Source: an uncultured Streptococcus sp. (lineage in GTDB: Bacteria > Bacillota > Bacilli > Lactobacillales > Streptococcaceae). Taken from it: DNA of 64,000 nucleotides. The stretch spans positions 70,541 through 134,540 of the forward strand of contig NZ_CABFMF010000022.1 of NCBI RefSeq assembly GCF_901875575.1, read 5' to 3'. The position numbers and the translations under genes are program-made. The notes beneath the pieces are model-generated. The model saw only the letters and a list, made by a program, of their open reading frames with translations, searched no databases and was not told where the DNA came from. Shown here piece by piece: positions 15,058 through 22,549 of this stretch (position 1 is its first letter; every line of letters starts with the position of its first letter).

Positions 15058-15969
15058 ATGGATAGAAAAGAATTGACAATCGTTGAACATCTGGTAGAAT
15101 TTAGAAAGAGATTATTGGCAGTAGTCATTTGTTTCTTTTTGGTATTCTGTGTCTCTCTGCTTTTTGCAGACCAGATTTACCAGTATGTAACCCAATCTTT
15201 TCAGCAAAAGTTGATTGTTTTAGGCCCTAATGATATTTTATGGATTTACATACGCTTGGCTAGTCTGATGGCCTTTACTATCACCTTGTCCTACACGGTG
15301 TATCATATTTGGTCTTTCATCAAACCAGGTTTAAAGAAGGAAGAAGCGAGAGCAATTTTTGCCTATATTCCAGCTAGTTTCCTTTGTTTTCTAGTTGGAC
15401 TGGCTTTTGGTTTTTACTTTGTAACACCAGCTATACTTCAGGTTCTATTAGGGCTAGGAGAAGGACTATTTGAAACGCAGTTAACCGCCCAAAATTATCT
15501 GTCCTTTGTTTTTCAAACGACCTTGCCTTTGGCTCTGATTTTTGAATTGCCAGTTATCATTGCCTTTTTGACGTCGATTGGACTTATTGGACCAGAATTA
15601 TTGATTACTTATCTCCGATATGCTTATTTTATCTTATTGCTACTTGCAGTCATCTTGACACTAGCTGACTTTGTCAGCGATTTGGCAATGACTGCTCCTT
15701 TGATATTACTCTATGAATTGAGTATTGCTATTAGCAAACACATTATGAAACACAAGCAGAAAGGAGAGAGAGAAATGGGAATCTTACGTGATATCGGAGT
15801 ACCAGGATTGATTATCATCGTTTTAGAAGCTCTCTTGATCTTTGGACCAAAACGATTGCCTGAACTAGGCGAGTCAATTGGTAAAATGCTATCTGAATTT
15901 AAAAATGCAGTTAAAGGAACTGAAAATCAAGATAAGGAAGACCAGATTGTTTTTCTTCAACGATTATAG
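15058..15969 (+). CDS. tatC: TatC twin-arginine translocase subunit fused in frame to TatA
   Basis: Residues 1-239 are TatC, the receptor for twin-arginine signal peptides. Visible are the conserved N-terminal TIVEHLVEFRKRL, FIKPGLKKEEAR after the second helix, FELPVIIAFL in the middle, and six hydrophobic segments. Residues 240-303 are a TatA-type pore subunit (MGILRDIGVPG, then a membrane helix and FGPKRLPELGESIGKMLSEF). In relatives these are two genes. Here the codon before the TatA methionine is GAA where a TAA stop would be expected, so both are read as one 303-residue chain. The usually conserved TPPD near TatC helix five reads LTLADFVS. The gene starts immediately after the iron permease remnant, and no Tat substrate is visible in the window. 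Confidence 0.85.
   Translation: MDRKELTIVEHLVEFRKRLLAVVICFFLVFCVSLLFADQIYQYVTQSFQQKLIVLGPNDILWIYIRLASLMAFTITLSYTVYHIWSFIKPGLKKEEARAIFAYIPASFLCFLVGLAFGFYFVTPAILQVLLGLGEGLFETQLTAQNYLSFVFQTTLPLALIFELPVIIAFLTSIGLIGPELLITYLRYAYFILLLLAVILTLADFVSDLAMTAPLILLYELSIAISKHIMKHKQKGEREMGILRDIGVPGLIIIVLEALLIFGPKRLPELGESIGKMLSEFKNAVKGTENQDKEDQIVFLQRL
15775..15969 (+). CDS. Possible internal TatA reading frame (64 residues) with its own ribosome site
   Basis: ATG at 15775 has a clear ribosome site (AAGGAG at 15761-15766, 8 bases upstream), as expected for an originally separate tatA gene. Independent initiation could therefore still yield free TatA. The product has the N-terminal membrane helix (GLIIIVLEALLIF), the FGPKRLPELG hinge and an amphipathic helix. 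It is short for TatA, with a tail QDKEDQIVFLQRL that may be a frame change relative to relatives. Confidence 0.6.
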   Translation: MGILRDIGVPGLIIIVLEALLIFGPKRLPELGESIGKMLSEFKNAVKGTENQDKEDQIVFLQRL

Positions 15970-15979
15970 AAATAGAAAA

Positions 15980-16025
15980 TTAGGACTTAGACCTGTTTAG
16001 GATGATTTAAGTCCTAATTTTTTAT
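15980..16025 (+). terminator. Terminator of tatC-tatA
   Basis: TTAGGACTTA (15980-15989) pairs with TAAGTCCTAA (16008-16017), followed by TTTTTTAT. Confidence 0.85.
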
Positions 16026-16040
16026 ATGACTGAAATGATC

Positions 16041-16057
16041 TTTAAGTTTTTTTTAAG
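16041..16057 (+). promoter_or_regulatory. CiaR-binding direct repeat upstream of tarI
   Basis: TTTAAG-N5-TTTAAG, an exact match to the binding pattern of the response regulator CiaR in pneumococcus. A TATATT/TATTAT -10-like element follows at 16063-16070. In pneumococcus one of the promoters of the lic1 (tarI) operon is CiaR-dependent, which fits this location. Confidence 0.8.
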
Positions 16058-16218
16058 GAAACTATATTATTCTGAAGAACTCTGAAATTTCACAACAATT
16101 TACATGTATATGCACTAGAATTCCTTGTAGTTACTGTAATTTGATTAGTTAATAAGAATTATAGAGTTACTATTCTAGAACGGAAAGTCTGATAATTATT
16201 TCGTGATAGGACTAGATT

Positions 16219-16228
16219 GTGGTATAAT
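16219..16228 (+). promoter_or_regulatory. Extended -10 promoter proximal to tarI
   Basis: TGTGGTATAAT with TATAAT at 16223-16228. It is 40 bases before the tarI ATG and is a likely second, constitutive promoter. No strong -35 is visible. The rest of the 15970-16268 gap is AT-rich with no gene seen. Confidence 0.7.
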
Positions 16229-16268
16229 AGAGAGGATAAGTTTTTTAGTAAGAAAAAGGAGCAACGAG

Positions 16269-16976
16269 ATGATTTACGCAGGAATTCTTGCCGGTGGTAC
16301 TGGTACACGTATGGGAATCAGTAATTTACCCAAACAATTTTTAGAACTCGGTGATCGCCCTATCTTGATTCATACAATTGAAAAATTTGTCTTGGAACCA
16401 AGTATTGAAAAAATTGTAGTTGGTGTCCACGGTGATTGGGTATCTCATGCAGAGGATCTTGTAGATAAATATCTGCCTCTTCATAAGGATCGAATTATCA
16501 TTACCAAAGGTGGTGCTGATCGAAATACCAGTATTAAAAAGATCATAGAGGCTATTAACGAGTATCGTCCGCTTACTCCTGAGGACATGGTGGTAACACA
16601 CGATTCTGTTCGTCCTTTTATCACTCTTCGTATGATTCAAGATAATATCAAACTAGCGCAAGAACATGATGCTGTAGATACAGTAGTTGAAGCAGTAGAT
16701 ACAATTGTCGAAAGTACGAATGGTCAGTATATAACAGATATTCCAAATCGTGCTCATCTTTATCAAGGACAAACGCCACAGACTTTCCGTTGCCTAGACT
16801 TTATGGATTTGTATGGTTCCCTCTCTGATCAAGAAAAAGAAATCCTAACAGATGCTTGTAAGATTTTTGTCATAAAAGGAAGAGATGTAGCCTTGGCTAA
16901 GGGTGAATACTCTAATCTGAAAATCACAACTGTGACGGATTTGAAGATTGCAAAAAGTATGATTGAGAAAGACTAG
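16269..16976 (+). CDS. tarI: Ribitol-5-phosphate cytidylyltransferase TarI
   Basis: Makes CDP-ribitol for the teichoic acid repeat unit. 235 residues, as in pneumococcus. The IspD/TarI nucleotide-binding motif is at residues 6-18 (ILAGGTGTRMGIS), and the conserved VVTHDSVRPFI sits near residue 105. An upstream in-frame start at 16203 exists, but only the ATG at 16269 has a ribosome site (AAAAAGGAG). tarJ follows after 4 bases. Promoters: a CiaR box at 16041 and an extended -10 at 16223. In pneumococcus this is the first gene of the lic1 operon tarI-tarJ-licA-licB-licC. Here the operon is intact only up to tarJ. Confidence 0.95.
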   Translation: MIYAGILAGGTGTRMGISNLPKQFLELGDRPILIHTIEKFVLEPSIEKIVVGVHGDWVSHAEDLVDKYLPLHKDRIIITKGGADRNTSIKKIIEAINEYRPLTPEDMVVTHDSVRPFITLRMIQDNIKLAQEHDAVDTVVEAVDTIVESTNGQYITDIPNRAHLYQGQTPQTFRCLDFMDLYGSLSDQEKEILTDACKIFVIKGRDVALAKGEYSNLKITTVTDLKIAKSMIEKD

Positions 16977-16980
16977 CGCT

Positions 16981-18003
16981 ATGATTAATCAAGTTTATCA
17001 ACTGACTAAGCCTAAGTTTATCAATGTGAAATATCAAGAAGAAGTGATTGATCAGGAGAATCATATCCTTATTCGTCCTAACTATATGGCAGTTTGTCAT
17101 GCGGATCAGCGTTACTATCAAGGAAAACGTGACCCTAAGATTTTATCTAAAAAACTACCTATGGCCATGATTCATGAATCTTGTGGAACCGTTATTTCAG
17201 ATCCAACTGGAACTTATCAGGTTGGACAGAAAGTTGTTATGATACCAAATCAACCACCCATGCAAGGTGATAAGGAGTTTTATGAGAATTACATGACTGG
17301 AACTTATTTCTTGTCTAGTGGTTATGACGGTTTCATGCGAGAGTTTGTTTCTCTCCCTAAAGATCGTGTGGTAGCGTACAATGATATTGAAGATACTGTT
17401 GCAGCTATTACGGAATTTGTAAGTGTTGGTATGCATGCTATGAATAGACTTTTGACTTTAGCTCATAGCAAACGGGAGCGAATCGCCGTCATAGGTGATG
17501 GTAGTTTGGCCTTCGTTGTTGCAAATATTATTAACTATACACTTCCAGAAGCAGAGATTATTGTTATTGGTCGTCATTGGGAAAAATTGGAACTCTTCTC
17601 GTTTGCGAAAGAGTGCTATATTACAGATATGATTCCTGAAGATTTGACTTTTGACCATGCTTTTGAGTGCTGTGGTGGCGATGGTACTGGACCGGCAATT
17701 AATGATTTGATTCGTTATATTCGCCCACAAGGAACCATCCTAATGATGGGAGTTAGCGAATATAAAGTTAATATCAATACGCGCGATGCCCTTGAAAAAG
17801 GCTTACTCTTAATTGGATCATCACGTTCTGGTCGAATCGATTTTGAAAAAGCTATCCAGATGATGGAAGTTAAGAAATTTGCCAATCGTCTCAAAAATAT
17901 CCTTTATTTAGAAGAACCTGTAAGAGAAATCAAAGATATTCATCGTGTCTTTGCTACTGATTTAAATACTGCTTTTAAAACAGTATTTAAGTGGGAAGTG
18001 TAA
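16981..18003 (+). CDS. tarJ: Ribulose-5-phosphate reductase TarJ
   Basis: Zinc-type alcohol dehydrogenase-like enzyme reducing ribulose-5-phosphate to ribitol-5-phosphate with NADPH, partner of TarI. 340 residues from the ATG at 16981; a TTG at 16963 would overlap tarI and has no advantage. Visible: MAVCHADQRYYQG near residue 35 in the catalytic zinc region, MIHESCGTV, and the Rossmann stretch RIAVIGDGSLAFVVANII near residue 163. HAFECCGGDGTGPAI also matches the family. The stop at 18001-18003 is followed 5 bases later by the GGAGG that formerly served licA. Confidence 0.93.
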   Translation: MINQVYQLTKPKFINVKYQEEVIDQENHILIRPNYMAVCHADQRYYQGKRDPKILSKKLPMAMIHESCGTVISDPTGTYQVGQKVVMIPNQPPMQGDKEFYENYMTGTYFLSSGYDGFMREFVSLPKDRVVAYNDIEDTVAAITEFVSVGMHAMNRLLTLAHSKRERIAVIGDGSLAFVVANIINYTLPEAEIIVIGRHWEKLELFSFAKECYITDMIPEDLTFDHAFECCGGDGTGPAINDLIRYIRPQGTILMMGVSEYKVNINTRDALEKGLLLIGSSRSGRIDFEKAIQMMEVKKFANRLKNILYLEEPVREIKDIHRVFATDLNTAFKTVFKWEV

Positions 18004-18017
18004 GATTTGGAGGTTAA

Positions 18018-18695
18018 TTGTGGAGAAAATCATTAAAGAAAAAATTGCTTCCTTTGACGGACAATACCCCAAAAGCCTTGGTGAAAGTAAATCAAAAACC
18101 CTTAATAGAATATCAGATTGAGTTTCTTAAAGAAAAAGGAATCCATGATATAATTATTGTTGTAGGTTATTTGAAAGAACAATTTGACTATTTGAAAGAA
18201 AAGTATGGTGTTCGACTTATCTTTAATGACAAATATGCTGATTATAATAACTTTTATTCTCTTTATATAGTAAAAGAGGAGTTGGCCAATAGTTATGTTA
18301 TTGATGCTGATAATTATCTTTTTAAGAACATGTTCCGCAATGATTTGACTCGCTCAACATACTTTAGTGTCTATCGGGAAGACTGTACCAATGAATGGTT
18401 CTTAGTTTATGGAGATGACTACAAGGTTCAAGATATTATTGTTGATAGCAAAGCTGGTCGTATTTTAAGTGGAGTTTCTTTCTGGGATGAACCAACTGCA
18501 GAAAAGATTATCAGTTTTATCGATAAAGCTTACGAAAGCGGTGAATTCGTAGACTTGTATTGGGACAATATGGTCAAGGATAATATCAAAGAATTAGATG
18601 TATATGTTGAAGAATTAGAAGGCAATAGTATCTATGAAATCGACAGTGTCAAAGATTACCATAAATTAGAAGAAATTCTAGCAAATGAGAATTAA
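18018..18695 (+). pseudogene. licC: licC (phosphocholine cytidylyltransferase) lacking its N-terminal nucleotide-binding motif
   Basis: From about 18054 the frame reads PLTDNTPKALVKVNQKPLIEYQ and continues to the normal LicC end, about 213 residues that closely match pneumococcal LicC. The missing start, MKAIILAAGLGSRLR in relatives, carries the Gly-rich CTP-binding loop. Upstream in this frame there is only WRKSLKKKLL, which is out-of-frame licA leader. TTG at 18018 could start a 225-residue chain, but without the loop it should be inactive. The join lies in CCTTTG, shared by both genes. licB, normally between licA and licC, is absent. A large licA-licB-licC deletion is the simplest reading. 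Confidence 0.85.
18020..18121 (+). pseudogene. licA: licA (choline kinase) 5' remnant: first ~11 codons only
   Basis: A strong ribosome site (GGAGG, 18009-18013) sits 6 bases before GTG at 18020. The reading frame begins MEKIIKEKIAS, which is how pneumococcal LicA (Pck, choline kinase) starts, and it stands exactly where licA should be, just after tarJ. After codon 11 the DNA passes into licC sequence in another frame and stops at 18119-18121. More than 270 codons of licA are missing. No kinase motifs remain, so the product would be a 33-residue nonsense peptide. Confidence 0.85.
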
Positions 18696-18702
18696 ATTTT
18701 TT

Positions 18703-18735
18703 AACATCTGACAAAAAATTGTTGGATGTTTTTAT
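18703..18735 (+). terminator. Terminator after the licC remnant
   Basis: AACATCtGACAA-aaaa-TTGTTgGATGTT stem followed by TTTTATATTTTTT. It separates the tar/lic transcript from dprA. Confidence 0.8.
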
Positions 18736-18741
18736 ATTTTT

Positions 18742-18749
18742 TACGAATA
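18742..18749 (+). promoter_or_regulatory. com-box (SigX/ComX promoter) of dprA
   Basis: TACGAATA preceded by a T-rich stretch, 34 bases before the dprA ATG. This is the exact octamer recognised by the competence sigma factor SigX in streptococci, so dprA is predicted to be a late competence gene. Confidence 0.9.
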
Positions 18750-18782
18750 AGTAAATGAATAGAAAAAGAATTGGAGTAAGTT

Positions 18783-19631
18783 ATGAAAATTACAAACTAT
18801 GAAATATATAAATTAAGAAAATCAGGGTTGACTAATCAGCAAATTCTGACTGTCTTAGAATATGGAGAAAGTTTTGATCAGGAACTTTTATTGGGAGATA
18901 TAGCTGAGGTTTCAGGCTGCCGTAATCCAGCGGTGTTTATGGAACGCTATTTTCAGATTGATGATGCGCATTTGAAGGAAGAGTTCGATAAGTTTCCTTC
19001 ATTTTCGATTCTTGATGACTGTTATCCTTTTGATTTATGTGAAATATATGATGCACCTGCTCTCTTATTTTATAAAGGAAATCTAGATTTCTTAAAATTT
19101 CCTAAGGTCGCTGTTGTAGGTAGTAGAGATTGCAGTAGTCAGGGAGCCAAAGCAGTTCAAAAAGTTATTCAGGGATTGGAAAATGAATTGGTTGTTGTTA
19201 GCGGTTTAGCCAAGGGTATCGATACAGCAGCTCATATGGCAGCTCTTCAGAATGGCGGAAAAACCATTGCAGTGATTGGGACAGGTCTAGATGTGTTTTA
19301 TCCTAAAGTCAATAAACGTTTGCAAGACTATATCGGCAATAACCATCTAGTTCTCAGTGAGTACGGACCTGGAGAGCAACCTCTTAAATTTCATTTTCCA
19401 GCTCGTAATAGAATTATTGCGGGACTCTGTAGAGGTATCATTGTAGCAGAAGCGAAGATGCGCTCTGGAAGTTTAATTACTTGTGAACGTGCCATGGAAG
19501 AAGGAAGAGATGTCTTTGCCATACCAGGTAGTATATTAGACGGTCGGTCAGACGGTTGCCATCATTTAATTCAAGAAGGCGCAAAATTAGTTACCAGTGG
19601 GAAGGATGTTCTATCTGAGTTTGAATTTTAA
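18783..19631 (+). CDS. dprA: DNA processing protein DprA (RecA loader)
   Basis: Protects incoming single-stranded DNA during transformation and loads RecA; in pneumococcus it also shuts off competence by binding ComE. 282 residues, full length. The N-terminal SAM-like helical domain covers residues 1-75. The extended Rossmann fold from about 95 has VAVVGSRDCSSQGAKA and the conserved SGLAKGIDTAAHMAAL, followed by PARNRIIAGLC, MRSGSLIT and the family C-terminal VFAIPGSI. It has its own com-box, and topA follows with a separate upstream region. Its position next to the lic locus is the same as in pneumococcus. Confidence 0.96.
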   Translation: MKITNYEIYKLRKSGLTNQQILTVLEYGESFDQELLLGDIAEVSGCRNPAVFMERYFQIDDAHLKEEFDKFPSFSILDDCYPFDLCEIYDAPALLFYKGNLDFLKFPKVAVVGSRDCSSQGAKAVQKVIQGLENELVVVSGLAKGIDTAAHMAALQNGGKTIAVIGTGLDVFYPKVNKRLQDYIGNNHLVLSEYGPGEQPLKFHFPARNRIIAGLCRGIIVAEAKMRSGSLITCERAMEEGRDVFAIPGSILDGRSDGCHHLIQEGAKLVTSGKDVLSEFEF

Positions 19632-19748
19632 TAAAGAAAAAGGAAGTTAAATTAAAGTTTTCTTCTATATATAAGTGCTAAGTCTTGACAGGTTATTAAA
19701 AATGGTTTACACTTTATAAAGTTTATTACTTTGAAAAGGTGTGATATT

Positions 19749-21836
19749 GTGGCTACGGCAACAAAAAAGAAAAAATCAGCAGTTAAGAAAAATTTAGTCA
19801 TCGTGGAGTCTCCTGCTAAGGCTAAAACGATTGAAAAATATTTAGGTAGAAATTATAAGGTATTAGCCAGTGTCGGTCATATCCGTGATTTGAAAAAATC
19901 AAGCATGTCTGTCGACATTGAAAACAACTATGAACCGCAGTATATCAATATTCGTGGGAAAGGTTCTTTGATTAATGATTTAAAAAAAGAAGCTAGAAAA
20001 GCAAATAAAGTTTTCCTAGCGAGTGACCCGGACCGTGAAGGAGAAGCCATTTCTTGGCATTTGGCTCATATCCTTGATTTGGATGAGAATGATACAAACC
20101 GTGTTGTATTCAATGAAATTACCAAGGATGCCGTTAAAAATGCCTTTAAGGAACCTCGCAAGATTGATATGGACTTGGTTGATGCCCAACAGGCTCGTCG
20201 TATCTTAGACCGTTTGGTAGGTTATTCTATCTCTCCTATCTTATGGAAAAAAGTGAAGAAGGGATTATCAGCAGGGCGTGTGCAATCCGTAGCCCTCAAG
20301 CTCATCATTGACCGAGAGAATGAAATCAATAACTTTCAGCCTGAAGAATATTGGACTATTGATGGAGTATTCAAAAAGGGAAGCAAGCAATTTCAGGCTT
20401 CTTTCTATGGTGTAAATGGCAAGAAGAAAAAATTGTCCACTAACGAAGAAGTCAAAGAAGTCTTGTCTCACCTGACTAGTAAGGACTTTACAGTGGATCA
20501 GGTAGATAAAAAGGAGCGCAAACGAAATGCTCCACTACCATACACGACGTCTACTATGCAGATGGATGCTGCTAATAAAATCAATTTCCGTACTCGTAAA
20601 ACCATGATGGTGGCTCAGCAGCTCTATGAAGGGATTAATATCGGGTCTGGTGTTCAAGGTTTGATTACCTATATGCGTACCGATTCGACTCGTATTAGTC
20701 CTGTAGCGCAGAATGAAGCAGCAAGTTTCATTACTGATCGTTTTGGTAGCAAGTATTCTAAGCATGGTAGCAAGGTCAAAAATGCTTCAGGTGCTCAAGA
20801 TGCCCACGAAGCTATTCGTCCTTCAAGTGTCTTTCATACTCCAGAAAGTATTGCTAAGTATTTAAATAAAGACCAGCTAAAACTTTACACGCTCATATGG
20901 AATCGTTTTGTTGCTAGTCAGATGACAGCTGCTATCTTTGATACGATGGCTGTTAAGCTCTCTCAAAATGGTGTGCAGTTTGCTGCCAATGGTAGTCAGG
21001 TTAAGTTTGATGGCTATCTTGCTATCTATAATGATTCTGATAAGAATAAGATGTTACCAGATATGGCTGTTGGAGATGTGGTTAAGCAGGTTAACAGCAA
21101 GCCAGAACAACATTTTACCCAACCACCAGCACGTTATTCTGAAGCAACGCTAATCAAGACCTTGGAAGAAAATGGAGTTGGACGTCCTTCAACTTATGCA
21201 CCAACTATTGAAACCATCCAAAAACGTTACTATGTCCGTCTTGCGGCTAAACGTTTTGAACCGACTGAGTTAGGCGAAATTGTCAATAAACTAATCATTG
21301 AATATTTTCCTGATATTGTTAATGTTACCTTTACAGCTGAAATGGAAGGTAGACTCGATGATGTCGAAGTTGGGAAAGAGCAGTGGCAACGTGTCATTGA
21401 TGCCTTTTACAAACCATTCTCTAAAGAGGTTACCAAGGCTGAAGAAGAAATGGAAAAAATCCAGATTAAGGATGAACCAGCTGGCTTTGATTGTGAAGTG
21501 TGTGGTAGTCCAATGGTCATTAAACTTGGCCGTTTTGGCAAGTTCTACGCTTGTAGCAATTTCCCAGATTGTCGCCATACCCAAGCAATAGTGAAAGAAA
21601 TCGGAGTTGAGTGTCCAAGTTGTCATCAAGGACAAATCATTGAGCGTAAAACCAAGCGTAATCGCCTCTTCTATGGTTGCAATCGCTATCCAGATTGTGA
21701 ATTCACCTCTTGGGATAAACCAGTTGGACGTGATTGTCCAAAATGTAGCAACTTCCTCATGGAGAAAAAAGTCCGTGGTGGAGGCAAACAAATTGTTTGT
21801 AGCAAAGGTGACTACGAAGAAGAAAAGATTAAATAA
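19749..21836 (+). CDS. topA: DNA topoisomerase I
   Basis: Relaxes negative supercoils by single-strand passage. 695 residues from the GTG at 19749 (MATATKKKK), preceded by AAAAGGTGT; an in-frame TTG at 19731 is less likely. The TOPRIM domain begins IVESPAKAKTIEKYLG, with acidic residues in SDPDREGEAISWHLA. The catalytic tyrosine lies in LITYMRTDSTRIS near residue 315. Three C-terminal zinc-ribbon modules follow: CEVCGSP...CSNFPDC, CPSCHQG...CNRYPDC and CPKCSNF. The last ends after one further cysteine, as is usual in streptococci. A Rho-independent terminator follows directly. Confidence 0.97.
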   Translation: MATATKKKKSAVKKNLVIVESPAKAKTIEKYLGRNYKVLASVGHIRDLKKSSMSVDIENNYEPQYINIRGKGSLINDLKKEARKANKVFLASDPDREGEAISWHLAHILDLDENDTNRVVFNEITKDAVKNAFKEPRKIDMDLVDAQQARRILDRLVGYSISPILWKKVKKGLSAGRVQSVALKLIIDRENEINNFQPEEYWTIDGVFKKGSKQFQASFYGVNGKKKKLSTNEEVKEVLSHLTSKDFTVDQVDKKERKRNAPLPYTTSTMQMDAANKINFRTRKTMMVAQQLYEGINIGSGVQGLITYMRTDSTRISPVAQNEAASFITDRFGSKYSKHGSKVKNASGAQDAHEAIRPSSVFHTPESIAKYLNKDQLKLYTLIWNRFVASQMTAAIFDTMAVKLSQNGVQFAANGSQVKFDGYLAIYNDSDKNKMLPDMAVGDVVKQVNSKPEQHFTQPPARYSEATLIKTLEENGVGRPSTYAPTIETIQKRYYVRLAAKRFEPTELGEIVNKLIIEYFPDIVNVTFTAEMEGRLDDVEVGKEQWQRVIDAFYKPFSKEVTKAEEEMEKIQIKDEPAGFDCEVCGSPMVIKLGRFGKFYACSNFPDCRHTQAIVKEIGVECPSCHQGQIIERKTKRNRLFYGCNRYPDCEFTSWDKPVGRDCPKCSNFLMEKKVRGGGKQIVCSKGDYEEEKIK

Positions 21837-21840
21837 GAGG

Positions 21841-21872
21841 AGAGTCCTGAAAGGAATTTCAGGCTCTTTTGG
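21841..21872 (+). terminator. Terminator of topA
   Basis: AGAGTCCTGAAA (21841-21852) pairs with TTTCAGGCTCT (21857-21867), followed by TTTT. Confidence 0.85.
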
Positions 21873-21925
21873 GTTGGAACTTGACAAAATTCATCATTGT
21901 ATGCGAAACTAGAAGAAAATTAATT

Positions 21926-22088
21926 TATACTCAATGAAAATCAAAGAGCAAACTAGAAAGCTATCCGCAGGTTGCTCAAAGCACTGCTTTGAGGTTGTAG
22001 ATAAGACTGACGAAGTCAGTTCAAAACAGTGTTTTGAGGTTGCAAATGGAAGCTGACGTGGTTTGAAGAGATTTTCGAAGAGTAGTAA
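21926..22088. repeat. BOX element
   Basis: Starts TATACTCAATGAAAATCAAA and ends GAAGCTGACGTGGTTTGAAGAG followed by ATTTTCGAAGAGTA. These are the boxA-like and boxC-like termini of the pneumococcal BOX repeat. Between them lie two boxB-like units ending in TTTGAGGTTG (about 21985-21997 and 22030-22042). It lies just upstream of the DUF454 gene and could affect its expression through RNA folding. BOX elements are typical of S. pneumoniae and close relatives. Confidence 0.85.
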
Positions 22089-22100
22089 CTAGGAGAAGTT

Positions 22101-22460
22101 ATGCGTCTTATCTATCTGATAATTGGTTTTTTATCACTTGCCTTAGCTATTGTTGGGGTTGTTTTACCTTTGTTGCCCACAACTCCCTTTCTTTTGTTGT
22201 CTATTGCTTGTTTTTCTAAATCTTCTAAACGATTTGAAAATTGGTTATATCACACAAAGTTATACCAAACCTATGTAGCTGATTTTCGTGAGACTAAGTC
22301 TATTGCGCGTGAACGTAAGAAAAAGATTATCGTCTCTATCTATATTCTCATGGGAATTTCCATTTATTTTGCTCCTCTTTTACCAGTCAAAATCGGTCTG
22401 GGAGCCTTGACCGTCTTTATCACTTATTATCTCTTCAAGGTCATTCCTGATAAAGAATAA
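22101..22460 (+). CDS. DUF454 (YbaN family) inner membrane protein
   Basis: A 119-residue membrane protein. The family hallmark is an N-terminal helix with LALAIVGVVLPLLPTTPFLLLSIACFSKSS (residues 16-45). A short soluble loop follows (FENWLYHTKLYQTYVADFRE), with two more helices at residues 77-115. No biochemical function is established for DUF454. Ribosome site TAGGAGAAG precedes the ATG, and the gene's leader contains the BOX element. Confidence 0.85.
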   Translation: MRLIYLIIGFLSLALAIVGVVLPLLPTTPFLLLSIACFSKSSKRFENWLYHTKLYQTYVADFRETKSIARERKKKIIVSIYILMGISIYFAPLLPVKIGLGALTVFITYYLFKVIPDKE

Positions 22461-22499
22461 AAATAGTCACTGTTTTCCTTGATATAAATGAAAGTATAT

Positions 22500-22521
22500 T
22501 CACAATAATATGATATAATAA
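22500..22521 (+). promoter_or_regulatory. Extended -10 promoter of cutC
   Basis: ATATGATATAATA: TGnTATAAT-type extended -10 about 30 bases upstream of the cutC ATG. Confidence 0.6.
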
Positions 22522-22549
22522 ATTCAAAGTAATCTTCAAGGAGAATCAA

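Noticed and set aside
21291..21887. 198-codon open frame on the strand opposite topA
   Set aside because: Shadow of the zinc-ribbon coding sequence; no ribosome site, no recognisable protein.
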